The notes below the pieces were generated by a model that was not told where the DNA came from, did not search any database, and saw only the letters and a list, made by a program, of their open reading frames with translations. Shown here piece by piece: positions 1 through 8,652 of a DNA stretch of 64,000 bases. Both the position numbers and the translations under genes were made by a program. The DNA comes from G963702155 sp963702155 (GTDB lineage: Bacteria; Pseudomonadota; Alphaproteobacteria; Micavibrionales; Micavibrionaceae): positions 806,001 to 870,000 of the forward strand of contig OY969717.1 in assembly GCA_963702155.1 (NCBI GenBank). Reading direction: 5' to 3'. How positions within the stretch are numbered: the stretch's first letter is position 1; each line of letters opens with the position of its first letter.

Positions 1-607
1 TGATTAATATACCTGCCAGTATTCCAAAAATAAGCACTTCGATGGAAACAGCCGCAGATGCCGCCATAAAAAATGCGATTTGTATAGCAGCACCAACCAT
101 ATTCCACGATGAAAGATATGTGTTGGATGCCCGCTGCGCCTCGCTACTAATTGCGTTTGAAAATCGCCCTGTTGGCTGAGTTACAAAATGCTGCCACGAT
201 GTATTAAGAAGAGATTTAATCAAATTAATCCGCAAATCTGTCGCCACGCGCGCTAATACAACACCGACATACGCACGCGTCAAAAGCGAACTAAAACTTT
301 TCAGTGTAATAAGGACGACAAGCAAAATAAGCATGGTTTTTAAGTCAGGAGTGAGCCCCATAACCGAAAACATCTCGCTAATAATGTGTTCTATAGGCGA
401 GTTGTCGCTCAATGCCAAATCATTCCGCCCGCCAATACCAATATTCAAAAGTGGTATAAAAGTGAGCAAACTAAAAGATTCGGCGAAACCTGTAATGATA
501 ATAGAAATAATAACAATTATACTCTGCCTCGGGTATTCACGAAAAGAATTCCTCAAAATTTGCAAAGCGCTTTTAAAAGCATTGGCTTGGGCAGTTATTT
601 TACTCAT
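1..607 (-). CDS. ABC transporter transmembrane region, N-terminal part (cut by window edge)
   Basis: The first 202 residues of a membrane protein are visible; the rest lies beyond the left edge. Hydrophobic segments fall at about residues 28-50, 90-112 and 170-202. Between the second and third is a stretch (SWQHF, QPTGRFSN, SSEAQR) that resembles the cytoplasmic coupling part of type-1 ABC exporter membrane domains of the MsbA/PglK kind. The ATPase domain would be outside the window, so it is not seen. It is the last visible gene of the polysaccharide locus, and export or flipping of a lipid-linked glycan is the natural guess. The start is the ATG at 605-607, preceded by a GAGAAG-like ribosome site. 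Confidence 0.75.
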   Translation of the reverse strand, partial: MSKITAQANAFKSALQILRNSFREYPRQSIIVIISIIITGFAESFSLLTFIPLLNIGIGGRNDLALSDNSPIEHIISEMFSVMGLTPDLKTMLILLVVLITLKSFSSLLTRAYVGVVLARVATDLRINLIKSLLNTSWQHFVTQPTGRFSNAISSEAQRASNTYLSSWNMVGAAIQIAFFMAASAAVSIEVLIFGILAGILI

Positions 608-824
608 ATGATTATGTCCGGTCTTCTCACTTTATAATGAACGCTATCGATACATGTATCTTCAAAATCAAAGTATCCCTCTCGTTTATAACAAGGGTTC
701 ATACCGCATTTTTCCATTACCTATATAACCGTCTTTTTGTTTGCCATACACCCGCCTATTTTTTTTTAAAAGGTACAATACCCCTTCTTTCAGTCTCCAA
801 AATAGGAATCCTGACCATCTTGTT

Positions 825-2333
825 TTAATACCTCTTACAGAAAAAATCCTGAACACGAGTAGTTTTATCAAAAGAGACAGGGTTTTGAAATGCCGCATGC
901 AAATCTTTTTCATTTATTTCAATAAGCCCGTTTTCTCCTAAGCGCCCTTTAATCATATTACAATGTTCGGCGTAAACGTTTTGAATACGGCTTGGCCAGA
1001 TTTTTAAATCATGCCATCCATCTTTAAGCATGAATATATGCAAATCACTGCCTAACGCATGTGGCAAAGTAGAGCTTGCGCCAAAATGATAGTATAGCGC
1101 ATCAAAGTCATTATAAACACTTTCGAACGGCTGCCAATTAATGTGAACGCGCGGGTCAAAAAATTTATCAAAATGCCGCCAATCACATTCGGGATGCGCT
1201 TTGTATACCACTTCATAGCCTTGAGCCAAAAGCATATCCGCAATCTGCCGCTCATGATGAAGATAGGCGCAAAACTCTAAAGAATTAAACGCTGAATAAC
1301 GCATAACAATATGCCGCCCCATAATCCCGACCGTTTTAATATTATTTTTCGGCACACCAGCTTTGATAAAATCTTTATAATGATCCTCTAAGCCCATATT
1401 TTTAATCTCGAATGTTCGGATAGGCTGGGGAATTTTCTGCGCCAGCTCCTCGGCATCTTGTTTAAAAGCCTGCGTTACCCCCCAAAACACACTAGACGTG
1501 GCCATCGTTGCGACATCCGGCTCACTCGCCGTTTGGCAAACACCATGATATGTCGAATGTGCCTTACCTCCATTTTCTTTACAAACCACAGCAATTAGAG
1601 CAGATAAATATGGCGTTAAACTACGTTCAAAATAATTAAACGCATACGATCCGAAAAAATCTTTAAGCCGCAAATAATCAAGATATGCTTTTGCAGTTTG
1701 ACCACGAACATATTGCATAATCAAATTCGTAAAACCATCATCAAATTCAATCTGGTTTAGGCACGCAATTTCTTTCGCCGCACCACATATAATTTCTGTA
1801 ATTATCTCGATTTGCTCAATTTCATCCTCATACAAGGCGCGCACACACGGCACTTTTAAAAGCCCTTCAGGATTTTTAATGCGTTTAATGTGCCCAAACT
1901 CTGCCTCCGGATAAATCGAATTCCCTGCCAACGTAAGATTATGTGAACGCGAAAATTTAAGCATATTTTTTTGCAAAAAATAGGCAATCCTATTTTTCAA
2001 ACTTGGAGGCGTAGCATCATTTATATTTAAAGCAGACGCAAAAAACGGCTTCGAAAAGTCATAAATCAAACCCTTCAATGGCTTATCCCGCAAATTATAA
2101 AATGAAATATTAAATGCTAATACGCCCGTCATACTGTAAAGCGCAGATAAAATCTGATTACATGGCGTCAAGTCATCACGCCCTAATATATCGAAAATCA
2201 CATTGGTTAAATGCAGATTGATTTCAGCCGGCAACGTCGTTTTGTTTGGCCACACATTTTCGCCTACCATATCCGGATCAAACAGCAACGCCTTATTCGG
2301 CAATAAATCAAGATAATAAGTGGCAGTCGACAT
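825..2333 (-). CDS. Unfamiliar surface-polysaccharide protein, possible GT-B glycosyltransferase
   Basis: This 502-residue soluble protein has no signal peptide or membrane segment, and I do not recognise its family with certainty. The C-terminal third looks like the donor-binding half of a GT-B enzyme. It has GIMGRH near residue 335, then VVYKAHPECD, then YYHFGASSTLPHALG. This is the kind of order seen in CDP-glycerol or capsule-type transferases, where a KAHP-like motif is followed by a small-residue loop. The N-terminal half shows no motif I know. It sits 6 bases downstream of a GT4 gene and appears co-transcribed with it. A sugar or polyol-phosphate transferase acting on the cell-surface glycan is inferred from context and these weak motifs only. 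Confidence 0.5.
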   Translation of the reverse strand: MSTATYYLDLLPNKALLFDPDMVGENVWPNKTTLPAEINLHLTNVIFDILGRDDLTPCNQILSALYSMTGVLAFNISFYNLRDKPLKGLIYDFSKPFFASALNINDATPPSLKNRIAYFLQKNMLKFSRSHNLTLAGNSIYPEAEFGHIKRIKNPEGLLKVPCVRALYEDEIEQIEIITEIICGAAKEIACLNQIEFDDGFTNLIMQYVRGQTAKAYLDYLRLKDFFGSYAFNYFERSLTPYLSALIAVVCKENGGKAHSTYHGVCQTASEPDVATMATSSVFWGVTQAFKQDAEELAQKIPQPIRTFEIKNMGLEDHYKDFIKAGVPKNNIKTVGIMGRHIVMRYSAFNSLEFCAYLHHERQIADMLLAQGYEVVYKAHPECDWRHFDKFFDPRVHINWQPFESVYNDFDALYYHFGASSTLPHALGSDLHIFMLKDGWHDLKIWPSRIQNVYAEHCNMIKGRLGENGLIEINEKDLHAAFQNPVSFDKTTRVQDFFCKRY

Positions 2334-2339
2334 AAATAC

Positions 2340-3545
2340 CTAAGATTTTAAAGGTCGATAATACAACAATTCATAAGCATCAACAACCATATCCCAATCA
2401 TAATCAGCCGCCCGCTTTGACGCCTTTAAAGCAAAATCTTCTTTTAAATCTTGATCCGTTATAAAGGATAAAGCATGGCTCACATACCCTTCAATATCAC
2501 TTGGATCACACGTAAGCGCATGCGCACCATTTTCAATAACATTGATACAGCCCGGCGCATTAGAAACAATACAAGCTAGCCCCGCTGCCATAGCTTCTAT
2601 AATTGCAATCCCAAATGTTTCGATCTTGGACGGGAAAATAAACGCATCCGCAGATTTATAGAAATCAAGCAAACCATCAGAAGGAAACTGCAGGCCTTGA
2701 GTCCCATCCGCACCCACCTGATCAATCAGTTTAACATGCCGCTCAACACCTAAAGCTTCAACATCTTTTTTTAAAGAAAGCGTGTTCGCACCCACAATCA
2801 AAACTGTAAATTTGTCTGTTTTTTCTTTTAGAGCTACTGCAACCCGTAAAAGCGTTTTATAATTTTTCTTTGGATGATTGCGCCCAACCGATAAAAATAC
2901 AAAATGATCCTCTGAAATATTATAATCCGATCTTATATCCCGCTTGGGCATATATGTTTTAAATCGTTTTGTATCAACACCATTCGTAATATTGTTGATG
3001 CGCTCAGGCTTAACCCCTAAGGTTATATATTCATCTCGTACAGTGTCTGTAATCGCTACAACCGCAGATAATTTTGAAACCCATTTTCGAACAAGTCTAT
3101 CAATACGGTCATCTCGACGTAGACCATAATGCGCATCATCATTAATTTGAATATCCGCTCCCGCCGCGCGTACAACAACAGGAACATTACACCTTTCAAA
3201 AGCCTGCGAAAGCGCCGCGCCTTCCGGATAAATCATTGTACCATGCCAAACGTCCACATCTTTCAACCGATGAAACATTCGATAATAAAGCGAATAAATA
3301 CGCTGAGACCACATTGGGTGATTTAAACTAATCGAACTCATTTTTGGTAAATACGGAAACACCTCATATTGCAAATTCCATTTATGCTTTTTCAAAATAC
3401 GATATTGTGTAAACGGCATAATAACAATCGGCCTATGACCCCTTGCCTTCAAACGCGATGCAATATTATGAAGCCCAACCTCCATACCACCCATAGTCGG
3501 AAGAAATGATGAAATCGGCATAGCAATAGTTAAAGACTTTTTCAT
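2340..3545 (-). CDS. GT4-family glycosyltransferase
   Basis: This is a 401-residue retaining GT-B glycosyltransferase. The N-terminal acceptor half begins with a glycine-rich loop (PTMGGMEVGLHNIA), and the C-terminal nucleotide-sugar half has the GT4 E-x7-E region (KIETFGIAIIEAMAAG) followed by VSNAPGC. Length is normal for the family. The start codon overlaps the stop of the upstream asparagine synthase gene by four bases (ATGA), which implies translational coupling. It probably adds one sugar to the surface polysaccharide repeat at the cytoplasmic face of the membrane; the donor and the linkage cannot be read from the sequence. Confidence 0.88.
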   Translation of the reverse strand: MKKSLTIAMPISSFLPTMGGMEVGLHNIASRLKARGHRPIVIMPFTQYRILKKHKWNLQYEVFPYLPKMSSISLNHPMWSQRIYSLYYRMFHRLKDVDVWHGTMIYPEGAALSQAFERCNVPVVVRAAGADIQINDDAHYGLRRDDRIDRLVRKWVSKLSAVVAITDTVRDEYITLGVKPERINNITNGVDTKRFKTYMPKRDIRSDYNISEDHFVFLSVGRNHPKKNYKTLLRVAVALKEKTDKFTVLIVGANTLSLKKDVEALGVERHVKLIDQVGADGTQGLQFPSDGLLDFYKSADAFIFPSKIETFGIAIIEAMAAGLACIVSNAPGCINVIENGAHALTCDPSDIEGYVSHALSFITDQDLKEDFALKASKRAADYDWDMVVDAYELLYYRPLKS

Positions 3546-5329
3546 GTGTGTCTCTCGCTCAAAGCTTCTAAAACAGACAAACGAACCATAAGCTGCTGTT
3601 TGTTATGATCTGCTTTTTTACGCCAAACTTTCTTTATATCCGCCTGATTGAAAAAGGATAAATTCGGAGCAGACGGCTCAATTTCCGTATAATATCGTTG
3701 CGCCGGATATACAAACCCTTGTTTACCCCTATGCAAAAGATCAAGCGGCATATAGCGCGACAAAAGACGTTTAAGAACATCTTTTTGGCCAAAAGCAATA
3801 AGCGCTCTTTGATCCAGTTTAGTAATATATGAGAACAAATCCCTGTTCAAAAACGGCGTCCGCACTTCAACAGATGCTCGCATACTGCCCCGATCAATCG
3901 CCGGAATATAGCTTTGAGGCATAGAAAATTCTATATCAAACATCCGCACATCATGAACAAAGTAACGCGCATTCTTACCTAAAAAATTCTTAGGGACATC
4001 ACCACAAAGTGTTTTAATCTCCTCATAAATCGTATTATTTTTTAGCCTCAAATATTGTTCTGTTTTATGCCCTTGCATCAACTTTAAAATCAAATTACTT
4101 TTTGATTTTAAAAATGGAAAGAACGCTCCAATCTTTGCAAAAGACCGAGCATACGGCGCACTATGATAAAGCGCTTTAAAACGATAAAGCGTCGCATATT
4201 TATTATAGCCATAAAATAATTCATCCCCGCCTAATCCGCTTAAAGCAACAGTCAAATAAGACTTTGCCTCCAAACACATTTGATATACGGCAAGCGCGGT
4301 CATATTATCATTCGGCGCGCCATATAAATCGGCCAAGTGCACCGGCGCATTCTTCCAAAGCGCGCTTTCACGGCTATTGATAATCGTGTTGTTCAAACCA
4401 AGGTGCTGAGCAATGATGGCCGCTGTCTGACTTTCATCTGTGCCGTCTGGAAAAGAAACTGTATACGTTTCCAATGACCGCCCTAGCTCTTTTGATGCTA
4501 GCGCCGCCACCAGCGCGCTATCTACGCCGCCTGACAAAAACAAACCGATTGGCACATCCGCGCGCAAACGCCGCTCTAATGATGTGCATAAAATATCTTT
4601 GATTTCATCTATGCTTTGATCGGGTATAGGCTGAACTTTTCCCAACCCAATATATGGCTCTGGTGCAGTCCAATATTTTATTTTCTTATATTGATTGTCC
4701 GAGGAAAGATTAATGATGGATGCGGGCGCTATATTTGTAACACCCTGATAGCCCGTATGTGGCGGCCTAATATACCCCAAATACAAAAAATCGCTTATAT
4801 CATTTTGCGAAGGCTCAAAAGCAAGATCAAACGCATCAGCCAAAGGGCCAAGCTCTGAGCAAAAATAATATCCCTCTTCATTTTCATATTGGTAAAGTGG
4901 TTTTTCTCCAAACACATCTGTAACAATCGTCAAGCTTTGCGCATGCTTGTCCCATAAGGCAAACGCATACATGCCATCAAATTGATCCAGCGCGCCACGC
5001 TCCCATTTTTTCCATGCTTCTAAAATAATCGCCGTATCACTCAAATTCGTGTGATCTATACCAAGCGTTTCGGCAATTTCCACATAATTGTAAACCTCGC
5101 CATTGTAAGTGATTACAAGATGATCCCTATGCATCGGCTGCGCACTACGCTGATCAAGATCAATAATGGATAAACGTCGATGACCAAGGAAAAGCCCATT
5201 TGCCGCGTCTATAAATTCGCCCTGATCATCCGGCCCGCGATGTGACAACGCGTCACGCATATCACGCATAATAGCTATATCTTTTGACTCAAGTGGCCTT
5301 TTTAATTTGCAGGCAACAATACCGCACAT
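3542..5329 (-). CDS. asnB: Asparagine synthase (glutamine-hydrolysing) family amidotransferase
   Basis: This 595-residue protein is a complete class-II amidotransferase. The glutaminase domain starts MCGIV, so Cys2 is the nucleophile after Met removal. It continues with SHRGPDDQG, GHRRLSIIDL and YNGEVYNY. The synthetase domain has the PPi-loop SGGVDS near residue 265 and SGLGGDELFYGY near residue 365. Such enzymes make asparagine, but members inside polysaccharide loci (for example WbpS in Pseudomonas O-antigen clusters) are linked to amidation of sugar carboxylates. With a UDP-sugar dehydrogenase in the same locus, uronamide formation is plausible here. The next gene upstream is a second family member without the cysteine. 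It is coupled to the downstream GT4 gene by ATGA. Confidence 0.9.
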   Translation of the reverse strand: MCGIVACKLKRPLESKDIAIMRDMRDALSHRGPDDQGEFIDAANGLFLGHRRLSIIDLDQRSAQPMHRDHLVITYNGEVYNYVEIAETLGIDHTNLSDTAIILEAWKKWERGALDQFDGMYAFALWDKHAQSLTIVTDVFGEKPLYQYENEEGYYFCSELGPLADAFDLAFEPSQNDISDFLYLGYIRPPHTGYQGVTNIAPASIINLSSDNQYKKIKYWTAPEPYIGLGKVQPIPDQSIDEIKDILCTSLERRLRADVPIGLFLSGGVDSALVAALASKELGRSLETYTVSFPDGTDESQTAAIIAQHLGLNNTIINSRESALWKNAPVHLADLYGAPNDNMTALAVYQMCLEAKSYLTVALSGLGGDELFYGYNKYATLYRFKALYHSAPYARSFAKIGAFFPFLKSKSNLILKLMQGHKTEQYLRLKNNTIYEEIKTLCGDVPKNFLGKNARYFVHDVRMFDIEFSMPQSYIPAIDRGSMRASVEVRTPFLNRDLFSYITKLDQRALIAFGQKDVLKRLLSRYMPLDLLHRGKQGFVYPAQRYYTEIEPSAPNLSFFNQADIKKVWRKKADHNKQQLMVRLSVLEALSERHT

Positions 5330-5341
5330 ATATTACCCCCC

Positions 5342-7162
5342 TTAAGAATAAACACTTTTATAAAAAAAATAATACGTCATAAGGCTCATCATAAAACTAG
5401 CCCCGTGAGGTTCATTTAACAACAATTCCGGAGAATTTTTAAGCGCATCCCAATTAATAAAGTCCAAAAACTCTTGAAATAGATTGTCTTGCAAAGGCGC
5501 AATCGCCTGCGCCCAATAATCCGGATGCGCCCGCATATAATCATCACGCTCCGGCCAAGTCCGATCTAAACTGGATGGTGGATAAAACCGTTTCATTTTG
5601 GTAAAATCCCGCATAACTTTACGCCCTATAAGAAGTGCCGTCTTTGCATATGGACTCCACCCCGCCGGAATACCATAATTTCCTGTAGGAATCCGGTCAA
5701 TTCGCGCAGAATGCTTACGCATCGCTCCCCGCAACATATCAGCGTGTAATCTGCGTTCATTGGGGAGCGTAAGAAAAAAATTGTACAAATTATTATCAAA
5801 ACTTGGCGTTCGCACCTCTCCCCATGCACGCTTGCTTATAACATTTGTAAACGTATAATGCCGCGAAAACGTATGAAAAATAAAGTTTTCCCAAACATCA
5901 TTATCATCCATGCCCCTATCTTTATAATTATTCTCCATAGTTTTAATAGTATGATAAAGACCCTTTTCATACCGCGCTCTTTGTGAAGGCAGAACCATGT
6001 TTGATCGCATATCATATTTTAACCGGAAAGACACAGTATCAATAAAATGCGCTGATAGATCATCGGGAAAATCTACCATCTTCTTTATAAAAGTGGGTCG
6101 TCCTAAAAACGACTGAGGCGTGGCATGCAAATACATGCCGTGATACATATAATCCAGTCCATGCCCATGCAAATAAACATCAGAATGCGGCTCAAACCCT
6201 TCTTCCTGCGGTAAAAACAAAGCATGATCGAGAGCATACATAGCGCCGCTAATTTCGTTTGAGGTCTCAAATGTTTTTGCGAAATAATCATCGCGCAAAG
6301 GCCAAAACACATGATCTTGATCAATAGCGTCAGCAATTTTACGCGCACATTCAACCTCATGATTATCTGTGAAACCAAGTGTATAGCATGTCGCAGGTTT
6401 ATTGGCATAGGCCGCTACGATACGGCTATCATGGCCTCCACTAAGAAAAACGCCAAATGTACGATCATCTTGCATCCGCGTTTGCATAGACTTGGCAAAC
6501 AAATCTACAAATTCATCAGTAAGATCCGATATTTTTCTTTCAGAAGGGCGGCGTAAAGGCTTGTCCCAATATTGCGTAACGCTTGCATCGCCCAAAGAAT
6601 TAACCCGCAGACAGGACGCCGCAGGCAAAAACTTAGTAACAGTATCATGTGTCGCATCCCCCATCATCCTCTGTAAAACAAAGAACTCATATGCCTTTTC
6701 AGGACAAAGCTCGAACACAGGCCACGATTTGCAATACCGGATCAAATCCAAATATAAATAGCTTCCAACAAATGTTTTTTGATTCACAGCCCAATAAAAA
6801 GAATACGATCCAAAACGATCCGTATAAATGGAAATTTCGTGTTTTTCTTTATCATAAGCAATAATAAGAAATTCACCATTTAGGTGTTTGACACGCGCCG
6901 TTAAATCAGAAACCTGCGCTAAAATATTGGCCACATTCTGGTTATCAATAACACCTTCAACCATAGGATAACCGACTACAAAAACACTACGACCACCATC
7001 CACTTTTGAAAAGGCGCTATACTTCTCTATATACTGATGACCAACTGTAGGTTCAACACAGTCATCCTGCCGAAAAAGATTAGAGCTTGAAGTTAACGCA
7101 TTAGATACAGGCGCATTAAAACTCCATTGAAAACTATAGCGCGGCAAAGTATGGCTGGGCAT
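5342..7162 (-). CDS. Asparagine-synthase-like protein lacking the glutaminase cysteine
   Basis: This 606-residue protein has the asparagine synthase fold layout but starts MPSHTLPRYS, so the Cys2 nucleophile and the N-terminal glutaminase motifs are absent. The later part of the N-terminal domain is still recognisable (GEFLIIAYD, IYTDRFGSYSFYW). The synthetase domain keeps an ATP-pyrophosphatase loop, FLSGGHDSR, near residue 245. Families with this pattern activate a carboxylate by adenylation and use a nucleophile other than glutamine-derived ammonia, as in beta-lactam synthetase, or borrow ammonia from a partner. It lies directly upstream of a complete asparagine synthase with a 12-base gap. 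An amide-forming step on the glycan or its substituent is an inference. Confidence 0.75.
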   Translation of the reverse strand: MPSHTLPRYSFQWSFNAPVSNALTSSSNLFRQDDCVEPTVGHQYIEKYSAFSKVDGGRSVFVVGYPMVEGVIDNQNVANILAQVSDLTARVKHLNGEFLIIAYDKEKHEISIYTDRFGSYSFYWAVNQKTFVGSYLYLDLIRYCKSWPVFELCPEKAYEFFVLQRMMGDATHDTVTKFLPAASCLRVNSLGDASVTQYWDKPLRRPSERKISDLTDEFVDLFAKSMQTRMQDDRTFGVFLSGGHDSRIVAAYANKPATCYTLGFTDNHEVECARKIADAIDQDHVFWPLRDDYFAKTFETSNEISGAMYALDHALFLPQEEGFEPHSDVYLHGHGLDYMYHGMYLHATPQSFLGRPTFIKKMVDFPDDLSAHFIDTVSFRLKYDMRSNMVLPSQRARYEKGLYHTIKTMENNYKDRGMDDNDVWENFIFHTFSRHYTFTNVISKRAWGEVRTPSFDNNLYNFFLTLPNERRLHADMLRGAMRKHSARIDRIPTGNYGIPAGWSPYAKTALLIGRKVMRDFTKMKRFYPPSSLDRTWPERDDYMRAHPDYWAQAIAPLQDNLFQEFLDFINWDALKNSPELLLNEPHGASFMMSLMTYYFFYKSVYS

Positions 7163-7165
7163 TTA

Positions 7166-8392
7166 TCAATCGGTTTCTTTTATAATCGAAGAAATATATT
7201 GGGCGGACAAACCATCTTGCAACAACACATCCATAAGAATCTGGTAAGTGTGGCTAATTCTATCAAGGCTATATAGCTCTAGCAAGCGATCAGATGTCTT
7301 GTTGATTTTACTCATATCAAGCGATCTATATTTTAATATTGCATCAGCCCAGCTTTTCACGTCCAATGGCTCCAAAAAACCGGTCACGCCATGCTTAATA
7401 TGCTGTCTGAACGACGCTTCTGCCGCATTAGCAATAACAGGCACACCACAGGCAAGTGCCTCAAGCATGGGCGTCCCAAGTCCTTCATTCATATTTGGCA
7501 TCGCGTAAAGATCAGACGCCCCCATTAAATCTTCCGGATTATCGATAAATTTATCAATAATATGAATGCGCTGCTTTAAATTCTGATCTACAATCGCTTG
7601 TTCTAAGGCTTCAAAATATTGAGCATCCCTTGAAGACAAAGCGCCATCACTAACTCGTGGCCCCGCTAGAACAAGCTTGAAGTTTTCAGGCAAATGCGTC
7701 ATCACATCAATTAAAAATCTCTGATTTTTCTGCGGCATAAATTTTGCCACCATCGAAATCACAATATTCTGGCTATCAAAAGGCATAAATTTACGGCGCA
7801 GCCTCTTTTTTTCATCATCAGATCGCGGGTAAAATCGAGCCGCATCAATCGGGTTTGGCCTATTCCACGTTACACCCTCATACCCATCATCTCTACACTT
7901 ATTCATGAGAGCATCAGAAATCGTAACAAAGACAATGTTTTTTACTTTATGAGGAAACCAAACCTTCCAAAAAACAGGTAATTTAGGGATAGGTACAGCG
8001 CCTGCAGTTACAAGCTCGAATATAATCGGCGTTTTTGTAAAATACGCATAATAATACGCCGCATAGTTGATTGGCGCACTGCCAACACTATGGATGAGGT
8101 CAGGCCGCCGTATTCTTATATTGTTATAAGCATGTATGAAATTACGATAAAAATTGAATACACGCCCCAAGCCAGTTACAAAAGGCCGCGTTTGCAACCG
8201 CTCTACTTGCAAATCATTTAAAACATAACGCGCAGGATTTGTAAATTCGATACCACCGCTCAAAACATTCAAGTTTATATCTTTAAGGGCGCCGCGTTCT
8301 TTCAGTGTTTTGTACAAAGTATTTATCCGAAAGGCTGCGCCAGTATATTCAGGCAAATATTTACTCGCAACAATAAGTACGTCTTTACCCAT
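7166..8392 (-). CDS. GT4-family glycosyltransferase
   Basis: This is a 408-residue GT-B enzyme. The start of the C-terminal half has VISMVAKFMPQKNQRFLID, the usual GT4 entry to the donor-binding domain. The E-x7-E region is MNEGLGTPMLEALACGVPVIA. The N-terminus (VASKYLPEYTGAAFRI) is the glycine/alanine-rich acceptor loop. It is packed between an 84-residue ORF (3-base gap) and the asparagine-synthase-like gene (3-base gap), so it is part of the same transcript. The role is probably one sugar transfer in assembly of the surface glycan; specificity is unknown. Confidence 0.88.
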   Translation of the reverse strand: MGKDVLIVASKYLPEYTGAAFRINTLYKTLKERGALKDINLNVLSGGIEFTNPARYVLNDLQVERLQTRPFVTGLGRVFNFYRNFIHAYNNIRIRRPDLIHSVGSAPINYAAYYYAYFTKTPIIFELVTAGAVPIPKLPVFWKVWFPHKVKNIVFVTISDALMNKCRDDGYEGVTWNRPNPIDAARFYPRSDDEKKRLRRKFMPFDSQNIVISMVAKFMPQKNQRFLIDVMTHLPENFKLVLAGPRVSDGALSSRDAQYFEALEQAIVDQNLKQRIHIIDKFIDNPEDLMGASDLYAMPNMNEGLGTPMLEALACGVPVIANAAEASFRQHIKHGVTGFLEPLDVKSWADAILKYRSLDMSKINKTSDRLLELYSLDRISHTYQILMDVLLQDGLSAQYISSIIKETD

Positions 8393-8395
8393 ATC

Positions 8396-8650
8396 TCATC
8401 TCTTCACAGCTAGAGTATGGCGAGCATTAGGAAGCAAACTTTGATCCACAAAATAAGATAAACATTCTTTCGCATAGATTTGAGTATGCATTATCGCATC
8501 CAAAGACCCGAAGCGAATAATACAATCCGACAAATCTGCCATACTCACCGTCTTATCACGAACAATATTTTGCAAACCAAGCTTTTGGACGGTAATATCA
8601 TTACCTTCAATTGCTATATTACTCAATGCGCTAGAAAAAATAGGCCGCAT
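8396..8650 (-). CDS. Small ORF of unknown function, possible C-terminal remnant
   Basis: This is an 84-residue ORF with no motif I can name. It begins two bases after the stop of the GT2-cytidylyltransferase gene, with AAGG directly against the ATG, which is too close for normal initiation. Its sequence (SSALSNIAIEGND, LGLQNIVRD) reads like the tail of a larger glycan enzyme rather than a free small protein. Two readings are possible: a translationally coupled small protein, or the true C-terminus of the upstream gene split off by a further indel, since without the stop the frame reads KFLRMRPIF. The neighbouring gene already contains one frameshift, so the second reading deserves weight. Confidence 0.45.
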   Translation of the reverse strand: MRPIFSSALSNIAIEGNDITVQKLGLQNIVRDKTVSMADLSDCIIRFGSLDAIMHTQIYAKECLSYFVDQSLLPNARHTLAVKR

Positions 8651-8652
8651 CC

